Positions 35,686-47,057 of a stretch of 64,000 nucleotides of DNA are shown here, piece after piece (the first letter of the stretch is position 1; the number at the start of each line of letters is the position of its first letter). Origin of the DNA: Solanum dulcamara (taxonomy: Eukaryota > Streptophyta > Magnoliopsida > Solanales > Solanaceae); the NCBI RefSeq assembly GCF_947179165.1, contig NC_077243.1, positions 33,060,001-33,124,000 of the forward strand. Direction: 5' to 3'. Under the pieces are notes generated by a model. That model was not told the DNA's origin and searched no databases. It saw only the letters and a list, made by a program, of their open reading frames with translations. The position numbers were made by a program, and so were the translations under genes.

Positions 35686-37560
35686 TCTCACAATGGACTC
35701 CGTATAAGTAGTGCCTCCATATCTTGAGTGCAAAAACTACCACCGCCAGTTCTAGGTCATGGGTGGGGTAGTTGCGCTCGTGCACTCTTAACTGTCTGAA
35801 AGCATAAGTAATAACTCATCCACGCTGCATCAGTACACACCCAAGACCTACACCATAAGTGTCACAATATACCAAAAAGATCTCTCCCTTAATTAGTAGA
35901 GTCAGAACAGGAGTGGTGGTAAGCAATTCCTTAAGCTTCTGAAAGCTCAACTCACACTCCTCGGACCACACAAAGGGAATATCCTAGTGAGTCAAATGGG
36001 TCAATGGGGCTGCAATGGTAGAGAAACCCTTAATGAATCGCCTATAATACCAAGACAATCCAACAAAACTCTGATTCTCCGTAATAGATGTGGGTCTAGC
36101 CCAACCATGAATAGCCTCAATCTTCACTGGATCCACTCTAATACCCTCTCTAGACACCACATGTCCCAGAAATGCCACAGACTCTAACCAAAACTCACAC
36201 TTTAAGAATTTAGCATAAAACTGCTGATCTCTCAAAGTCTGGAGCACAACCCTCAAGTGTTGCGCGTGCTCCACCTTACTTCGTGAGTATACTAGTATGT
36301 CATCAATGAATACAATCATGAAGGAGTCAAGATAAGGCCTAAATACTCAAGTCATAAGGTCCATAAAAACTGTGGGGGCATTAGTAAGCCCAAAAGACAT
36401 CACAAGGAACTCATAGTGGCTATAGCAAGTCCAGAAAACAATCTTAGGAATGTCGGCTGCTCTAATCTACAATTGGTGGTAGCCAGACCTCAAGTCAATC
36501 TTAGAAAACATGGTTGCACCCTAAAGCTGATCGAATAGATCATCGATACAAGGTATGCGGTAACGATTTTTCATTGTCACTTTTTTCAAATTTCTGTAAT
36601 CAATACATATCTACATAGTCCCATTTTTCTTCTGAACAAACAAGATGGATGCATCCCACGGCGATACACTCAGGCAAATAAATCCCTTACCTAAAAAATC
36701 CTCAAGCTGCATGCTGAGCTCCTTGAGCTCTGTAGGGGCCATACGGTAAGGTGGTATAGAAATGGGCTTAGTTCCCGACTCCAAATCTATGACAAAGTCA
36801 ATATCTCTCTTTAGGGGTAGACTAGGTAGGTCAGTGAGGAAGACATCAGTATACTCCCTAACCACATGGACTGAATAAATAGTAGGGGCCTCGCTGGACA
36901 CATCACGGACATATGCTAAGTATGCCAAGCACCCAGACACAACTAGCCATCGGGCCAGCATAAAGGATATGATCCCAGTCGGTAAGTGACTATAAATACC
37001 CTACTATAAGACCGGGGGAATATCATGCATGGCTAATGTAACGGTCTTGGCATAACAGTCCAAAACTGCATGATGAGGGAATAGCCAATCCATGCCCAGA
37101 ATAACATCGAAGTCTATCATATCAAGTAAAATAAGATCTTCCCGAGTCTCATGCCCCTGAATAGTCACTACACAGGATCTACAAACCTGATCCACTACTA
37201 AAGAATCCCCTATCGAGGTCAAAACTGTAACGGGACCTCAAGTGACTCATAAGGAACACCCAGTTGTGGAGAAAAATATATATACACATAGGAATACGTG
37301 GAACCTAGATCAAATAAAGCTGAAGCAGTCTGCTGACAAATAAGAATAGTACCTGTAATAACATCATCTGATGCCTCAGCCTTTGCCCTCGCCAGAGTAG
37401 CAAAGAAGTGGCCCTGTCAGCCTCCCTCATGAATATTCGCCCTACCACCTGACCTGCCTCCTCAGAAACCTCCCTGAACACCCAGATATGGAAAGACAGG
37501 TCACTTATAAAATGAGTGTCATTCAAAAAGATAAGGAGATGGAGGTAGTAGAGTCAATTT
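35686..37560 (-). pseudogene. GypB pol, N-terminal half: protease, RT, start of RNase H
   Basis: Read right to left. Protease is at about 37360-37004 (LFDLGSTYSYV in one frame near 37310, then DMIDFDVILGMDWL). RT runs from about 36800 ([14 protein letters not shown]) through [13 protein letters not shown] near 36490 to FIDDILVYS at about 36280-36310, followed by [20 protein letters not shown]. RNase H begins near 35785 ([20 protein letters not shown]). Stops interrupt it at several points (about 36608, 36515, 36345 and 35982) and a frame change is seen near 37225-37300. At its right edge (about 37560) the sequence switches to GypC. At the left edge GypA is inserted. Confidence 0.88.
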
Positions 37561-37569
37561 TTTTTTGTA

Positions 37570-40180
37570 ACACCGCAAAATAGAGGAAATCAGAGAGATG
37601 CAGCTTCAAGTGCAGGCGAGGGAACAAATCGTCTGTATGCTATGGGTAGTCGCCAAGACCAAAAAAATGCAGCCGATGTTGTTACTGGTATGCTCCGAGT
37701 CTTTTTTTTGATGTGTATACATTATTTGATTCGGGTGCTATGTTATTTTTTGTGACTCCTTACTTTGCTAGTATATTTGAGATCCTTCATGAGTGTCTTC
37801 TTGAGCCTTTCAATATGTCTATTCCTATTGGTGAGTCTATCTTAGCTGAGAGGGTCTATAGAGATTGTAAAGTGTTAATCTATCACAGGGATACCATGGA
37901 TTACTTAGTTGAGTTGGACATGGTTGATTTTGATGTAATTCTTGGTATTTACTGGCTTTATTCTTGTTATGCCTCAGTTGATTATAGAACCTGAATTGTG
38001 AAGTTTCAATTTCCAAATGAGCTTATCTTAGAGTGGAAAGGGAGTTCTATAGTGCCTAGGGGTAAATTTATTTCCTTCCTTAAGGCCAGAAAATTAATCT
38101 CCAAAGGATGCATATATCATATAATCCGAGTCAAAAATATTAATGATCAGGCTCCATCTTTTGAGTCAGTTCCCATTGTGAGTGAGTTTCCTGAAATCTT
38201 TCTTGAGGATCTACCCGAAATCCCTCCTGATTGAGAGATAGAATTTGGTATTGATGTCCTTCGTGATACACAACCTATCTCCATTCCTCCTTATGGGATG
38301 GCTCCCACTTAGTTGAAAGAACAGATGAAAGACCTCCTAGATAAAAGATTTATTAGGCCAAGTGTCTCACCTTAGAGTGTTCCTGTCCTATTCATGTGAA
38401 AGAAAGACGGGTCCCTTATAATGTGCATTAATTATCGGCAACTGAATAAGGTCACCATAAAGAACAAGTATCCTGTCCCTAGGATAGATGATTTATTTGA
38501 CCAACTTTAGTGTTCCATATGCTTCTCTAAGATAGACCTTAGATCAGGCTATTATCAGTTGAAAGTAAGAGAATGTGACATCCCAAAAACGTCTTTTCAA
38601 ACCCTCTATGGTCATTTTGAGTTTCTTGTTATTTCCTTTGGATTGACAAACTCTTCTATAGCTTTTGTGGACCTCATGAACTAGGTATTTAAGCCATACC
38701 TAGATATATTTATGATTGTCTTTATCGATGATATTTTGCTCTACTCTAGAAGTAAGAGTGAGCATGCTAACCACTTTAGGATTATCCTTCAAACTCTCAA
38801 GGAGAAGGAGTTGTATGCTAAGTTTTTGAAGTGTGAGTTTTGGCTTACGTCTATAGCGTTCTTAGACCATATTATATCTGGTGATGGAATTCGAGTTGAT
38901 ACTCAAAAAATTGAGGCAGTTAAGAACTGGACTCAACCTACTTGTCACCCCGACATAAAGAGTTTCTTGGGTTTGTCTGGTTAGTACAGGAGGTTTGTTG
39001 AGGGATTTTCTTCCATATCCTCACCATTGACAAAGTTGACTCAAAAAAGGCTAAGTTTCAATGGTCTAATGCTTGTGAGAAAAGCTTTTAAAAGTTAAAA
39101 GCTAGATTGACTACTGCTTTAGTACTGTCCCTACCCGAGGGAACAGATGGATTTGTAATCTATTATAATGCTTCCAGAGTTAGGTTAGGATATGTGTTAA
39201 TGCAAAAAGGTAAGGTCATTGCCTATGCCTCTAGACAGCTTAAGACCCATGAGAGAATCTACCCCACTCATGACCTTGAGTTGGAAGCTGTGGTATTTTC
39301 TCTTAAGATCTGGCATCACTATCTTTATGGTGTACATGTAGATGTATTCACAGACCACGAGACCTTGTAATATGTATTCAATCAGAAGGAGCTAAACATG
39401 AGGTAGAGGAAATGGCTAGAGTTGCTCAAGGATTATGATATGATCATTATCTACCACCCAGGCAAAGCAAACGTAGTTGCCGATACTCTGAGAAGGTTAT
39501 CCATGGGAGTACGGCCTATATGGAAGAGGAAAAGAAGGATTTGGCAAAGGAAGTGTATAGATTTGTGCATTTAGAAGTTCAACTTATTGACTCTAGTGAG
39601 GGTAGTACAATAGTTCAAAATGAAGCTGAATCATCTCTAGTCCAGAGGTGAAAGGAAAGCAAGATCAGGACCCCATTCTCCTTCAACTTAAAGACAAGGT
39701 TCGCAAGCAAAAGGTAATGGCTTTTGCCAAAGGGGGAGATGGAGTATTGAGATATCAAGGAATATTATGTATTCTAAGTATTGATGGCATTCAAGAGAGA
39801 ATCAGGGTAGAAGCCCATAATTCCAGGTATTCCATCCATCCAGGTTCGACAAAGATGTACCACGACTTGAAGAGAGATATAGCAGAGTTTATGTCTAAGT
39901 ACCTGAACTTCCAACAAGTTAAAGTTGATTACCAAAGGCCTTGTGGAGTGGCTCAAAATATAGAGATCCTATAATAGAAGTAGGAGATGATCAACATGGA
40001 CTTCATTACCAATTTACCGCGAACCCGCAAACAGCATGACTCTATTTGGGTGATTATGGATAGAATGACCAAATCGGCCTATTTTTTTGCCGGTTAAGAC
40101 TATGGAAACCGCAGAGGATTATGCCAGACTATATCTTAGAGAGAATGTTAGACTATATGGAGTTCATTTGTTTATCATCT
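37570..40180 (+). pseudogene. GypC: plus-strand chromovirus gag end, protease, RT, RNase H, start of integrase
   Basis: The translated pieces follow GypA closely: NRLYAMGSRQDQ near 37640, protease (37713-37994: LFDSGAMLFFVTPYFAS, DFDVILGIYWL), linker (37998-38234), RT (about 38280-39050; FIDDILLYS near 38718-38745), RNase H (39107-39370; [17 protein letters not shown]), the connection domain, and the integrase zinc finger and start of the core to about 40180. Stops occur near 37992, 38232, 38311, 38371, 38397, 38506, 38682 and 38982, and frames shift near 39050, 39500 and 39640. The 5' end lies in late gag and the 3' end is cut by the Athila LTR, in the middle of the core motif that should follow (FII-S-D). 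No LTR belongs to it here. Confidence 0.9.
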
Positions 40181-40749
40181 TGATGTACCGTGTATTTACT
40201 GTACTTTTAATGCCTTAAAACTTAAGAATGGGCATGTCTTTTAAGCATATGTTAGCATGTTTGATGTTGGTTGTGCATATTTTTGCAGAAAAGTAAGTCG
40301 GAGAATTGATTGATAGCACTAAAGAAAGGCAATTATTGAGGTCTACAAGCTCAGCCTATGACTCATCACTGGACATACGGGTTGTAGGTGTTAGTCGTTA
40401 AGGCAACAGTGAAGGAAATGAGGAGGTTATACTTCTCGTCGACATTTCAATGAGACGTAGTAGTCAGTCAATGCTAGAAGTTGCAAGTGGTGAAACAAGG
40501 ACATTATGTATGACCCCAGTTGACAAGCCGTTATCAAGATAATGAGCCATAGAGAGAGGCTGTGAAGAAGAAGAAGTCCTCAGTGCAAGATAAAAGAGTA
40601 CAAGCTGGGTCTACGGCTCTTTTGAAAGCTTACGACCAGTAGACCCAATCCAAATTTTAGTCTCCTATAGTTTCCAAATCCATATTTATTTAGAAAAATT
40701 AGCCTATAAATACACTTCTTAGGTTCGGATTTATGAGGTACATTTTTGG
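40181..40749 (+). repeat. Athila-type 5' LTR, left portion
   Basis: It begins at TGATGTACCGTG, exactly where GypC integrase coding stops. It contains a TATAAATA box at 40705-40712, about 45 bp before the LINE poly(T). CTACG-containing words (for example GTCTACGGCTC near 40610) recall the palindromes at 14230 and 63821. The exact start (40181 or 40184) is uncertain. Confidence 0.6.
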
Positions 40750-42269
40750 TTTTTTTTTATGGGAACAGACCCTACACGAGGCTCCCACCTCTCGTGCACA
40801 GTCAGGGGTTGAGCATCACCCCCAAGCCTTAACATAAAAATAAAATAGAAAAATACAAGGAGGGGTACATAAACCTTACCTCTAATCCTATGTTGGTTCA
40901 TAAGTCGGCTAACCTATTAAGGTCGGCTAACTCATCCCCGTAGCAAAAAGGAGCTATCTATAACTAGAAAGCAGTAAACCTATGAGAGGACTCCTCCCGA
41001 TACAAGTCGACTAAGAAAGCATAAATGAGGGAGACTCTTCCCTTCCATGAGAAGACAAGAAAGTAACCTACACTAGTCCTATTCAACTATGCTACGTACC
41101 ATACATAGCTAAATTGAAGAAGAACAAGTATATGAACCTTCTATCTCGCATGGGGTGAAGAAGCTCTTTTCATCTTTGCCCTTTCTCGTCTTGTCATACC
41201 AAGTGAGTCCAGATGGAAGGATGCATCAACTTCAAGATCATGATTATAGCAGCTATGGAGGATGAAAAATGGAAAGAAGTGTAACAGTCAGCAGCTTTGG
41301 AGCTGTATCAGTCAGCCTCTTTGGAGTTGTTGTTGAGGATGATATAGTCCTGAGTTGCTGTATGTAGCGGATGTAAGTGGTGCAGTTGTGGTTGAACTGC
41401 TGCTTGGAGATCCAACTGCAATCAAAAACTAATGAGGCACAAATGCTAAAGCAGTGCATCCATAATGTTGGAGATGCAGCTGGGATGTCTAAGTGCTTGG
41501 CTGCATTTTGTGTCCCTAGATTGCATCTCAGCAAGTAAGTAGCATCTTGCAGTAGCAGTGTGCATGATCTTGAGGGCTTCCAGGTTGTTGTACTCCAGTG
41601 TTGCTGTGATTATAGTAGCCAGCAGAAGACAGTTTGTAATGGAGCTCTAGTTGGTTTCTTTATTACTTGCATGCATTGTAGGAGGTATCCTGCAATAGAG
41701 AGCCCCATTAAGAGTTGTAATTCTGCTGATTCCTGCAAGTCTGCAATCTCCTTGGGTGCTGCATGTTGTTGGAGGTATTGTGTATTGTGTCTTGTATCCA
41801 CAAATATTACTTGATTTAATGTATCTCCAGCTACCTGCAAATGCATAAAACCAAGCCAACCAAACAAAAAACCAATAGGCACAAACAGAAATGGAAATCC
41901 CCAAGTTGCTGTGGTTAAGGTATAGTTGCTGTGGATGGACCAATTGTTGAGACTGTAGCTCCTCATGTTCTTACTAGTGTTGAAGCAGTTGTACCTGCAT
42001 AAAGAGACACACAACAGGGAACAAAAATATAGTACTGTTGTTGCTGCTGCTGTAGCCCATCTATTGCAGGTATGTGTTGATGTTGCTTTATGTTCTAGTG
42101 AGTTGTTGTATGCTGGAGACCTTGTTCTTGGAGATTTCAATTGTGTATTGTACCTGCACAAGTAAAAGAACCAGAGGAAAAGTACCTCCAAGACTTCTGC
42201 ACAGTAAAAACTGTGCTGTAGTTCTGAATGTCCATTGTGGGCATGTAGTTTCTCCTTGTATGCTGCATG

Positions 42270-43406
42270 TTATTGGAGTTGTTGTGTGTTGTGGCTTGTT
42301 AACATGTCTCCAAGTGTTACATGCTTTAGTGTACCTCCAGCTATCTGCAAATGCATAGAACCAAGCCAGCAAGACCAAAAACAAACATGCACAAACCTTA
42401 AATCGGCTAACTTTTTCAAGGTCGCTCGACTAATGTCTTCGATTGTTCGTTGGAGTTGAAACTTCTTGGGCTTTGCAATTACTGTATTTTCTGTTGTCCT
42501 GCAACTTTTGGAGGACTTTTCTATAAGTTGGAAGTTCCAAATTGAGACTTGCTCCATCATGAGACTTAAGTTGGCCAACTTTTTCAAGGTCGCTCGACTA
42601 ATGTCTCTACTTATCCATTTGAGTTGAAACTTCTTGGGCTCTACAGGAGGTGTATTTACTGTAATCTTTCCCAATTTGGAGTTCTTTTGGTGTTGCATGA
42701 TGTATTTGTTGAGTGTTGGTGGTTGCCTCTGGCTTCTGCTGTTGCTGTTAGGTTGCTGCTGATAATGATTAGTGGCATTCACTTCTGCTGATGTAATGGA
42801 GCCTTTGCAATTGATGTTGTTGAGTTGATACAGGTCTATGGTGGGTTGTTGGTCCTTAAAAATTGTTCCTGCAAAATTAAAACCAACAAGAAGGGAACTC
42901 CTAGAGTTGAATGAGCCTTCACCTGCTGTTGATGTACTGTAGTTGCTCCATGTGCTGTTGTGGAGTTGTTGTATGTATGTAGATGGTAGGTGTTGCATGA
43001 ATTCCAGGCTCAGCTGCTGCAACACCACCACATGGCTCAAAGTTGCATGATACCTGAACAATGAGACACCCAACAGTAAATAGAATTGGAACTTAAGCTT
43101 CCTTTTTGATGGCTGTTGAGTGTGGATCCATGTGTGTGATATTGTGTTGCTGGTCTGGGTTGTTGTTACTGTATGCTCTTGAGTGTTGTGATAGGTGGAA
43201 GTTCTTGTTCTTAGAGGGTGCAGATGTGTAGAGTACCTGCACAAGGCTTCCACACAAGAGGGCACTCCTACTCTATCTTTTACTTCTAGCATTGTGTTAT
43301 TATTTCTACTGAAGTAATAAACAAAGGAGACTCTCCCCTTACAATAGGTGATAACTAGGTGGAATAAAGAGTAAAACAAATTACAAATAGATAGTCTATT
43401 ACACAT
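42270..43406 (-). CDS. Long open frame in the LINE A 3' region, function unknown
   Basis: A 378-codon uninterrupted minus-strand frame, starting with ATG (MCNRLSICNLFY) just behind the ORF2 end. It is Ser/Thr/Gln-rich, with basic repeats near its C-terminus: KKFQLKWISRDISRATLKK and KKFQLQRTIEDISRATLKK, 56 residues apart, arising from the 168-bp tandem repeat. The homologous part of copy B (47614-48300, 228 codons) reads in the same frame with similar repeats (KSHLKWIIRDVRRVTLKK). I recognise no domain. It may be a real accessory ORF of this LINE family or chance openness in sequence where TAA/TAG/TGA are scarce. Unlike ORF2 of the same copy it has no stop. Confidence 0.3.
   Translation of the reverse strand: MCNRLSICNLFYSLFHLVITYCKGRVSFVYYFSRNNNTMLEVKDRVGVPSCVEALCRYSTHLHPLRTRTSTYHNTQEHTVTTTQTSNTISHTWIHTQQPSKRKLKFQFYLLLGVSLFRYHATLSHVVVLQQLSLEFMQHLPSTYIQQLHNSTWSNYSTSTAGEGSFNSRSSLLVGFNFAGTIFKDQQPTIDLYQLNNINCKGSITSAEVNATNHYQQQPNSNSRSQRQPPTLNKYIMQHQKNSKLGKITVNTPPVEPKKFQLKWISRDISRATLKKLANLSLMMEQVSIWNFQLIEKSSKSCRTTENTVIAKPKKFQLQRTIEDISRATLKKLADLRFVHVCFWSCWLGSMHLQIAGGTLKHVTLGDMLTSHNTQQLQ
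42409..42745. repeat. 168-bp tandem repeat in the LINE A 3' region
   Basis: AACTTTTTCAAGGTCGCTCG starts at 42409 and again at 42577. Both units continue with ACTAATGTCT and, further on, TTGAAACTTCTTGGGCT. The period, 168, is 56 codons. Confidence 0.88.
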
Positions 43407-43422
43407 TTGAGAAATAGTTCAG

Positions 43423-46400
43423 TCAAGAAGATAGTTTGATCTTTTTTAGAGTTTTCCTTCTGAAACTTGCCATTCCTAGCTTGTCCATCTTGATGTAGCC
43501 CTTTGTTTCCTATGGTAGCTGCTGGAGGTTGTAGAAGTGTTGTATATTATTGAACCTGTGGCTGCATTTTGATAAGGTATCTGCAGGATGGTTTGCTTCT
43601 CTGAAGATATATTTACACTGAAAGAGTTCCAATTGTTGGACCAAAGATTGTAGCTTTGTAACATATCTGTGAATGCTCCAGGGTGGTTTGAGGTCTTGTT
43701 TCAGCCACTTAGTCAATAGTTCTGAGTCAACTTCCAATATCACTCTATTATATCCATGTTGGAGACACCAATTGAGGCCAATAGCTGCTGCCTGCACCTC
43801 TGCCTGGTTATTAGTACCCATTCCCAATGGAGTAGCAAAGGCATATATTAAGTTACCATTATGATCTCTTAATATTCCCCCTACTCCAATTTTCCCAGGG
43901 TTGTCTAATGCACTCCCATCAGTATTCAGTTTCACAATGGAAGATGGAGGTCTGATCCACATAACTTTGGTCACTCTCATGTCTTGTTGGCACTGTTCTA
44001 TCATAGGAACCAGTTCCTTCCAGATCTGAGGCCACTTAATGTAAGGGTAAGCAGTGTTTATCAGCATGTATAGGTCCTTGACTATGGAGAATTTAACTCT
44101 AGTAGTACTAGATTTCTTTCCTCTATATTTACTTGAACATCTATTCTTCCAAATATGCTAACAAACAAAGATAGGAGTGGCCTGCAACATGATTTTATGA
44201 ACCTCATTATTGGACTTGGCAGTCCACCACTTCATCAGGATGCTTCTCAAGGGGCAGGTCCCTTGCATTATCCCCCATGAGCTAGAGAAGTGTTGCCAAA
44301 TATGCTTGGCAAAATTTCCTGAAACAAATATGTGATCTACATTGTCCAATCCTGGTCTGTAACAACAAGAACATGCTGCTGGTACTACTCCAAATTGGAC
44401 AAGTTTATCATTAGTAGGGAGTTTCTGTCTCAGAGCTCTCCATAGTAGAAAAGACACTTTGAAGGGAATGTTAGTGTGCCAAGTGCACCCATCAGTCAGG
44501 GTCTTGGCTCTTTTCTTCCTAACTAGTTCCCAGGCTGATTTAGAAGTGAAGTTGCCATGTGAAGTCAACTTCCAACAGGCTTGTTCAGCTGTGTTAGGGT
44601 GATAGTCTATCTCAGTGTCTAGTATCTGCTGCACCAGCTGAGGAGGGGCATATTTTCTGATTTTCTGCACATTCCACTCCCCATTCTCAATATATTCAGA
44701 TACTCTAGTATTGTTGAGTCTAGGTAGATAGTTGTTATGATAAGGTAGGGGGCCACTACCCAGCCAATCATCCCACCAGAAATTGCTTGTACCTGAGTTG
44801 ATGTGCCAGTGTATATGTGGCTCAATATCAATTTTATTAGCCATCATGTGCTTCCACATAATAGACTGACCTGTGTGCCATTTTTTTATCACAGGATGAG
44901 CCCTCTGGCAGTACTTAGCCTTCAGAAATTCTCCCCATAAAGTCTTCTTAGACCTGAAGGTCCACCATTATTTGTATTGCAAAGCTAAGCACACATCTTG
45001 CATTTTCTTCATACCAATACCCCCTTCCTCCATAGGATAGCTGAGGGTCTCCCATGATGCCTAGTGATATTTCTTCTTCTCCTTGTCCCACCCCCAGAAA
45101 AAGTCAGCTATGAGGCCTCTGATCTGATTCATAGTGGTAGCAGTAGGTCTGATTGCATACAACAAGTGGATTGGTAGTGATTGCAGCATTGATTTCACTA
45201 ATGTTGCTCTGCCTCCATAGCTCAACACTTTAGTCTGCCATCCTCTGATTTTGCTTAGAACTTTAGATATCATACTTGTATAGTAAATGATTCTCTGCCT
45301 TCCAATGTAGAGTGGACAACCCAGGTAAGTAATGGGACCATGTGTACACTTGAAGCCTATGATCCTTCTTATCCTATCAATAACATCTGGATTGGTATTA
45401 AGAGGAAGCATGAACTGGCTCTTGTCCTTATTGATTAGCTGGCCTGAAGTTGTTTCATAAACCTTCAAAGTCTTGGTAATAAGAGTCATGGATAAGTTGT
45501 TGGTAGCAGTGAAGATGATCACATCATCTGCAAAGCTCAAGTGGTTCACTTGGGGGCCCTTTCTTTCCATGTGGAATCCAGTATATAGGTAGTGTTGGTT
45601 AAGATTATTCAGCATCCTGGATAGTACTTCTGCTCCTATAATAAATGAGGCAGGTGACAAGGGGTCTCCTTGCTTGAGACCTCTTGTGGAATGAAAAAAT
45701 CCATGTCTTGCCCCATTGATGATGACTGAATACCAGTTGTTAGACATGATACTCCACACCATATTAATAATGACTTCTCCAAATCCCATCCTTCTCATGA
45801 CCATACAAGTGAAGGACCAAGAGACCCTATCATATGCCTTAGCCATATCCAACTTGATTACTATATTGTCCCCTACATTGGGTCTCTTAATGTTGTGAAT
45901 AATTTCCTGTGCCAGCATTATATTTTCTGATATGCTCCTACCTTTAACAAATCCTGACTGATTGTCTGAAATGAGCTGAGGTAGAATGGGAGCAAGTCTG
46001 AGACAGAGTAGTTTGGATATGATCTTGCTAGTGAAATTGCTGAGGGAGATGGGCCTGTACTCTGACAGTTTGTTGGGGTGTTCAGTTTTAGGAAGTAGAA
46101 CCAAACATGCATGAGATATGTACCTGGGAATACAGTGACCATTGAAGAAGTGTTGCACTAGCTTCAGCAGATCATCACTAATGATATCCCAGCATGATTG
46201 AAAGAACTTGCCACTCATGCCATCTGGCCCTGCAGCTGAAGTAGGACTCATAGAAAATACTACCTCCTTTAGCTCCTCCTTTATAGGTATGGAATGTAGT
46301 AGTTTATTCTGCTGATCAGTAACTATCTTTGGGATGCATTTAATCATATCTTCATTGATTTGTTTCTCCTCAGCAGTAAAGATTCTCTCAAAGTGTGCAC

Positions 46401-47057
46401 AAGCTGCACTTGCAATATTGTCATCACCCTGGATAGAGTTTCCTTATTCATCACTGATCTGATGGATGAACAACCTTCTTCTTCTCCCTCTGATGATGGC
46501 ATGGAAGTAATTAGTATTGGCATCTCCATCTTTAAACTAGTGCAATTGAGTTTTCTATTTCAAGATGGACTGCTCTATCTTCAAATACCTGATGTACTGG
46601 GCATTTATCTGATTTAGCTTGGCTCTATTATCTTCAGAATTGTCATTGATGATATTTTCTTCAGCTTGCATCACCTTTTCCTCAAACTGTTTGACTGAAG
46701 CAAATATATCACCATATTGATTTCTAGACCAGTGGCTAAGGGTATTAGAGACTCTTTTTAGTTTTTGATGGAGGATCCTCATTGGATTTCCATCCACAGG
46801 TCTTTCCCTGCAAGATTTTATAGTATCAAGGAAGTTTTCATTTTCAACCCAACAGTGTAAGAACTTGAAATACTTGATAGCATGACTTTGTCTTTCAGTA
46901 CATTCCAGCAGGAGAGGACAGTGATCAGAACCTGTAGAGGCCAGGTGATTAAGAGTGCTCACTGGCATGACCTCCAACCAAGCATCATTAACCATGGCCC
47001 TATCAAGTCTTTTCCATATTCTGGCATCTGCATCTCTCTTGTTGCACCATGTGAATT
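43423..47057 (-). pseudogene. LINE A ORF2: endonuclease end, reverse transcriptase, zf-RVT, RNase H
   Basis: One continuous frame runs from 47057 to a TGA at 43423-43425 without frameshift. It contains the endonuclease C-terminus (ASTGSDHCPLLLE, about 46940), RT (46347-45061; SPTSAAGPDGM, FVKGRSISENIMLAQE, FADDVIIF at about 45511-45534), a zinc-binding RT-associated region (44892-44158; AWELVRKKR, CSCCYRPGLDNVDHIFVSG) and plant-type RNase H (44067-43510; LNTDGSALDNPGKIG, NNQAEVQAA, LEVDSELL, REANHPADTL). Nonsense codons lie at 46555, 46537, 46444, 45061, 44968, 44158 and 43510. By comparison with copy B at least five derive from TGG or CAA/CAG by transition. RT catalytic Asp residues are kept, but the chain is broken. 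Confidence 0.93.

Larger units (their letters stand above)
20354..37560 (-). mobile_element. Chromovirus GypB (Ty3/gypsy, Tekay/Del-like), split by GypA and truncated at its 5' side
   Basis: The minus-strand element is represented by its 3' LTR (20354-23890), the integrase-chromodomain end of pol (23950-25659) and, beyond the 10-kb GypA insertion, RNase H, RT and protease (35681-37560). The gag gene, primer site and 5' LTR are missing: at about 37560-37570 the sequence changes to the plus-strand element GypC. The reading of RNase H runs up to the GypA edge at 35686 and resumes in register at 25659. Confidence 0.85.
40760..43422 (-). other. 3' region of LINE copy A
   Basis: About 2.7 kb between the ORF2 end and the poly(A). 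It has repeated modules with TTGCTG/TTGTTG-rich text and the word TACCTGCA (41992, 42151, 43234), which on the minus strand is TGCAGGTA after a pyrimidine-rich stretch. A 168-bp tandem repeat lies at 42409-42745 and a 378-codon frame at 42270-43406 (see separate entries). Confidence 0.7.
40750..47057 (-). mobile_element. L1-type LINE copy A, 5'-truncated
   Basis: The minus-strand 3' end is a short poly(A) (poly(T) on the plus strand at about 40749-40758), followed inward by about 2.7 kb of 3' region and the ORF2 remnant. Similarity to copy B's endonuclease ends abruptly at about 47057, where sequence resembling a LINE 3' region begins. The missing ORF1 and endonuclease N-terminus reflect either the usual 5' truncation or recombination with copy B. 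Confidence 0.85.

Noticed and set aside
41610..42191. 193-codon minus-strand frame in the LINE A 3' region, Cys/Leu-rich and membrane-like
   Set aside because: It has no counterpart frame recognised in copy B, and an overlapping frame at 41647-41943 is also open; composition of TTG/TGC-rich repeats explains both.
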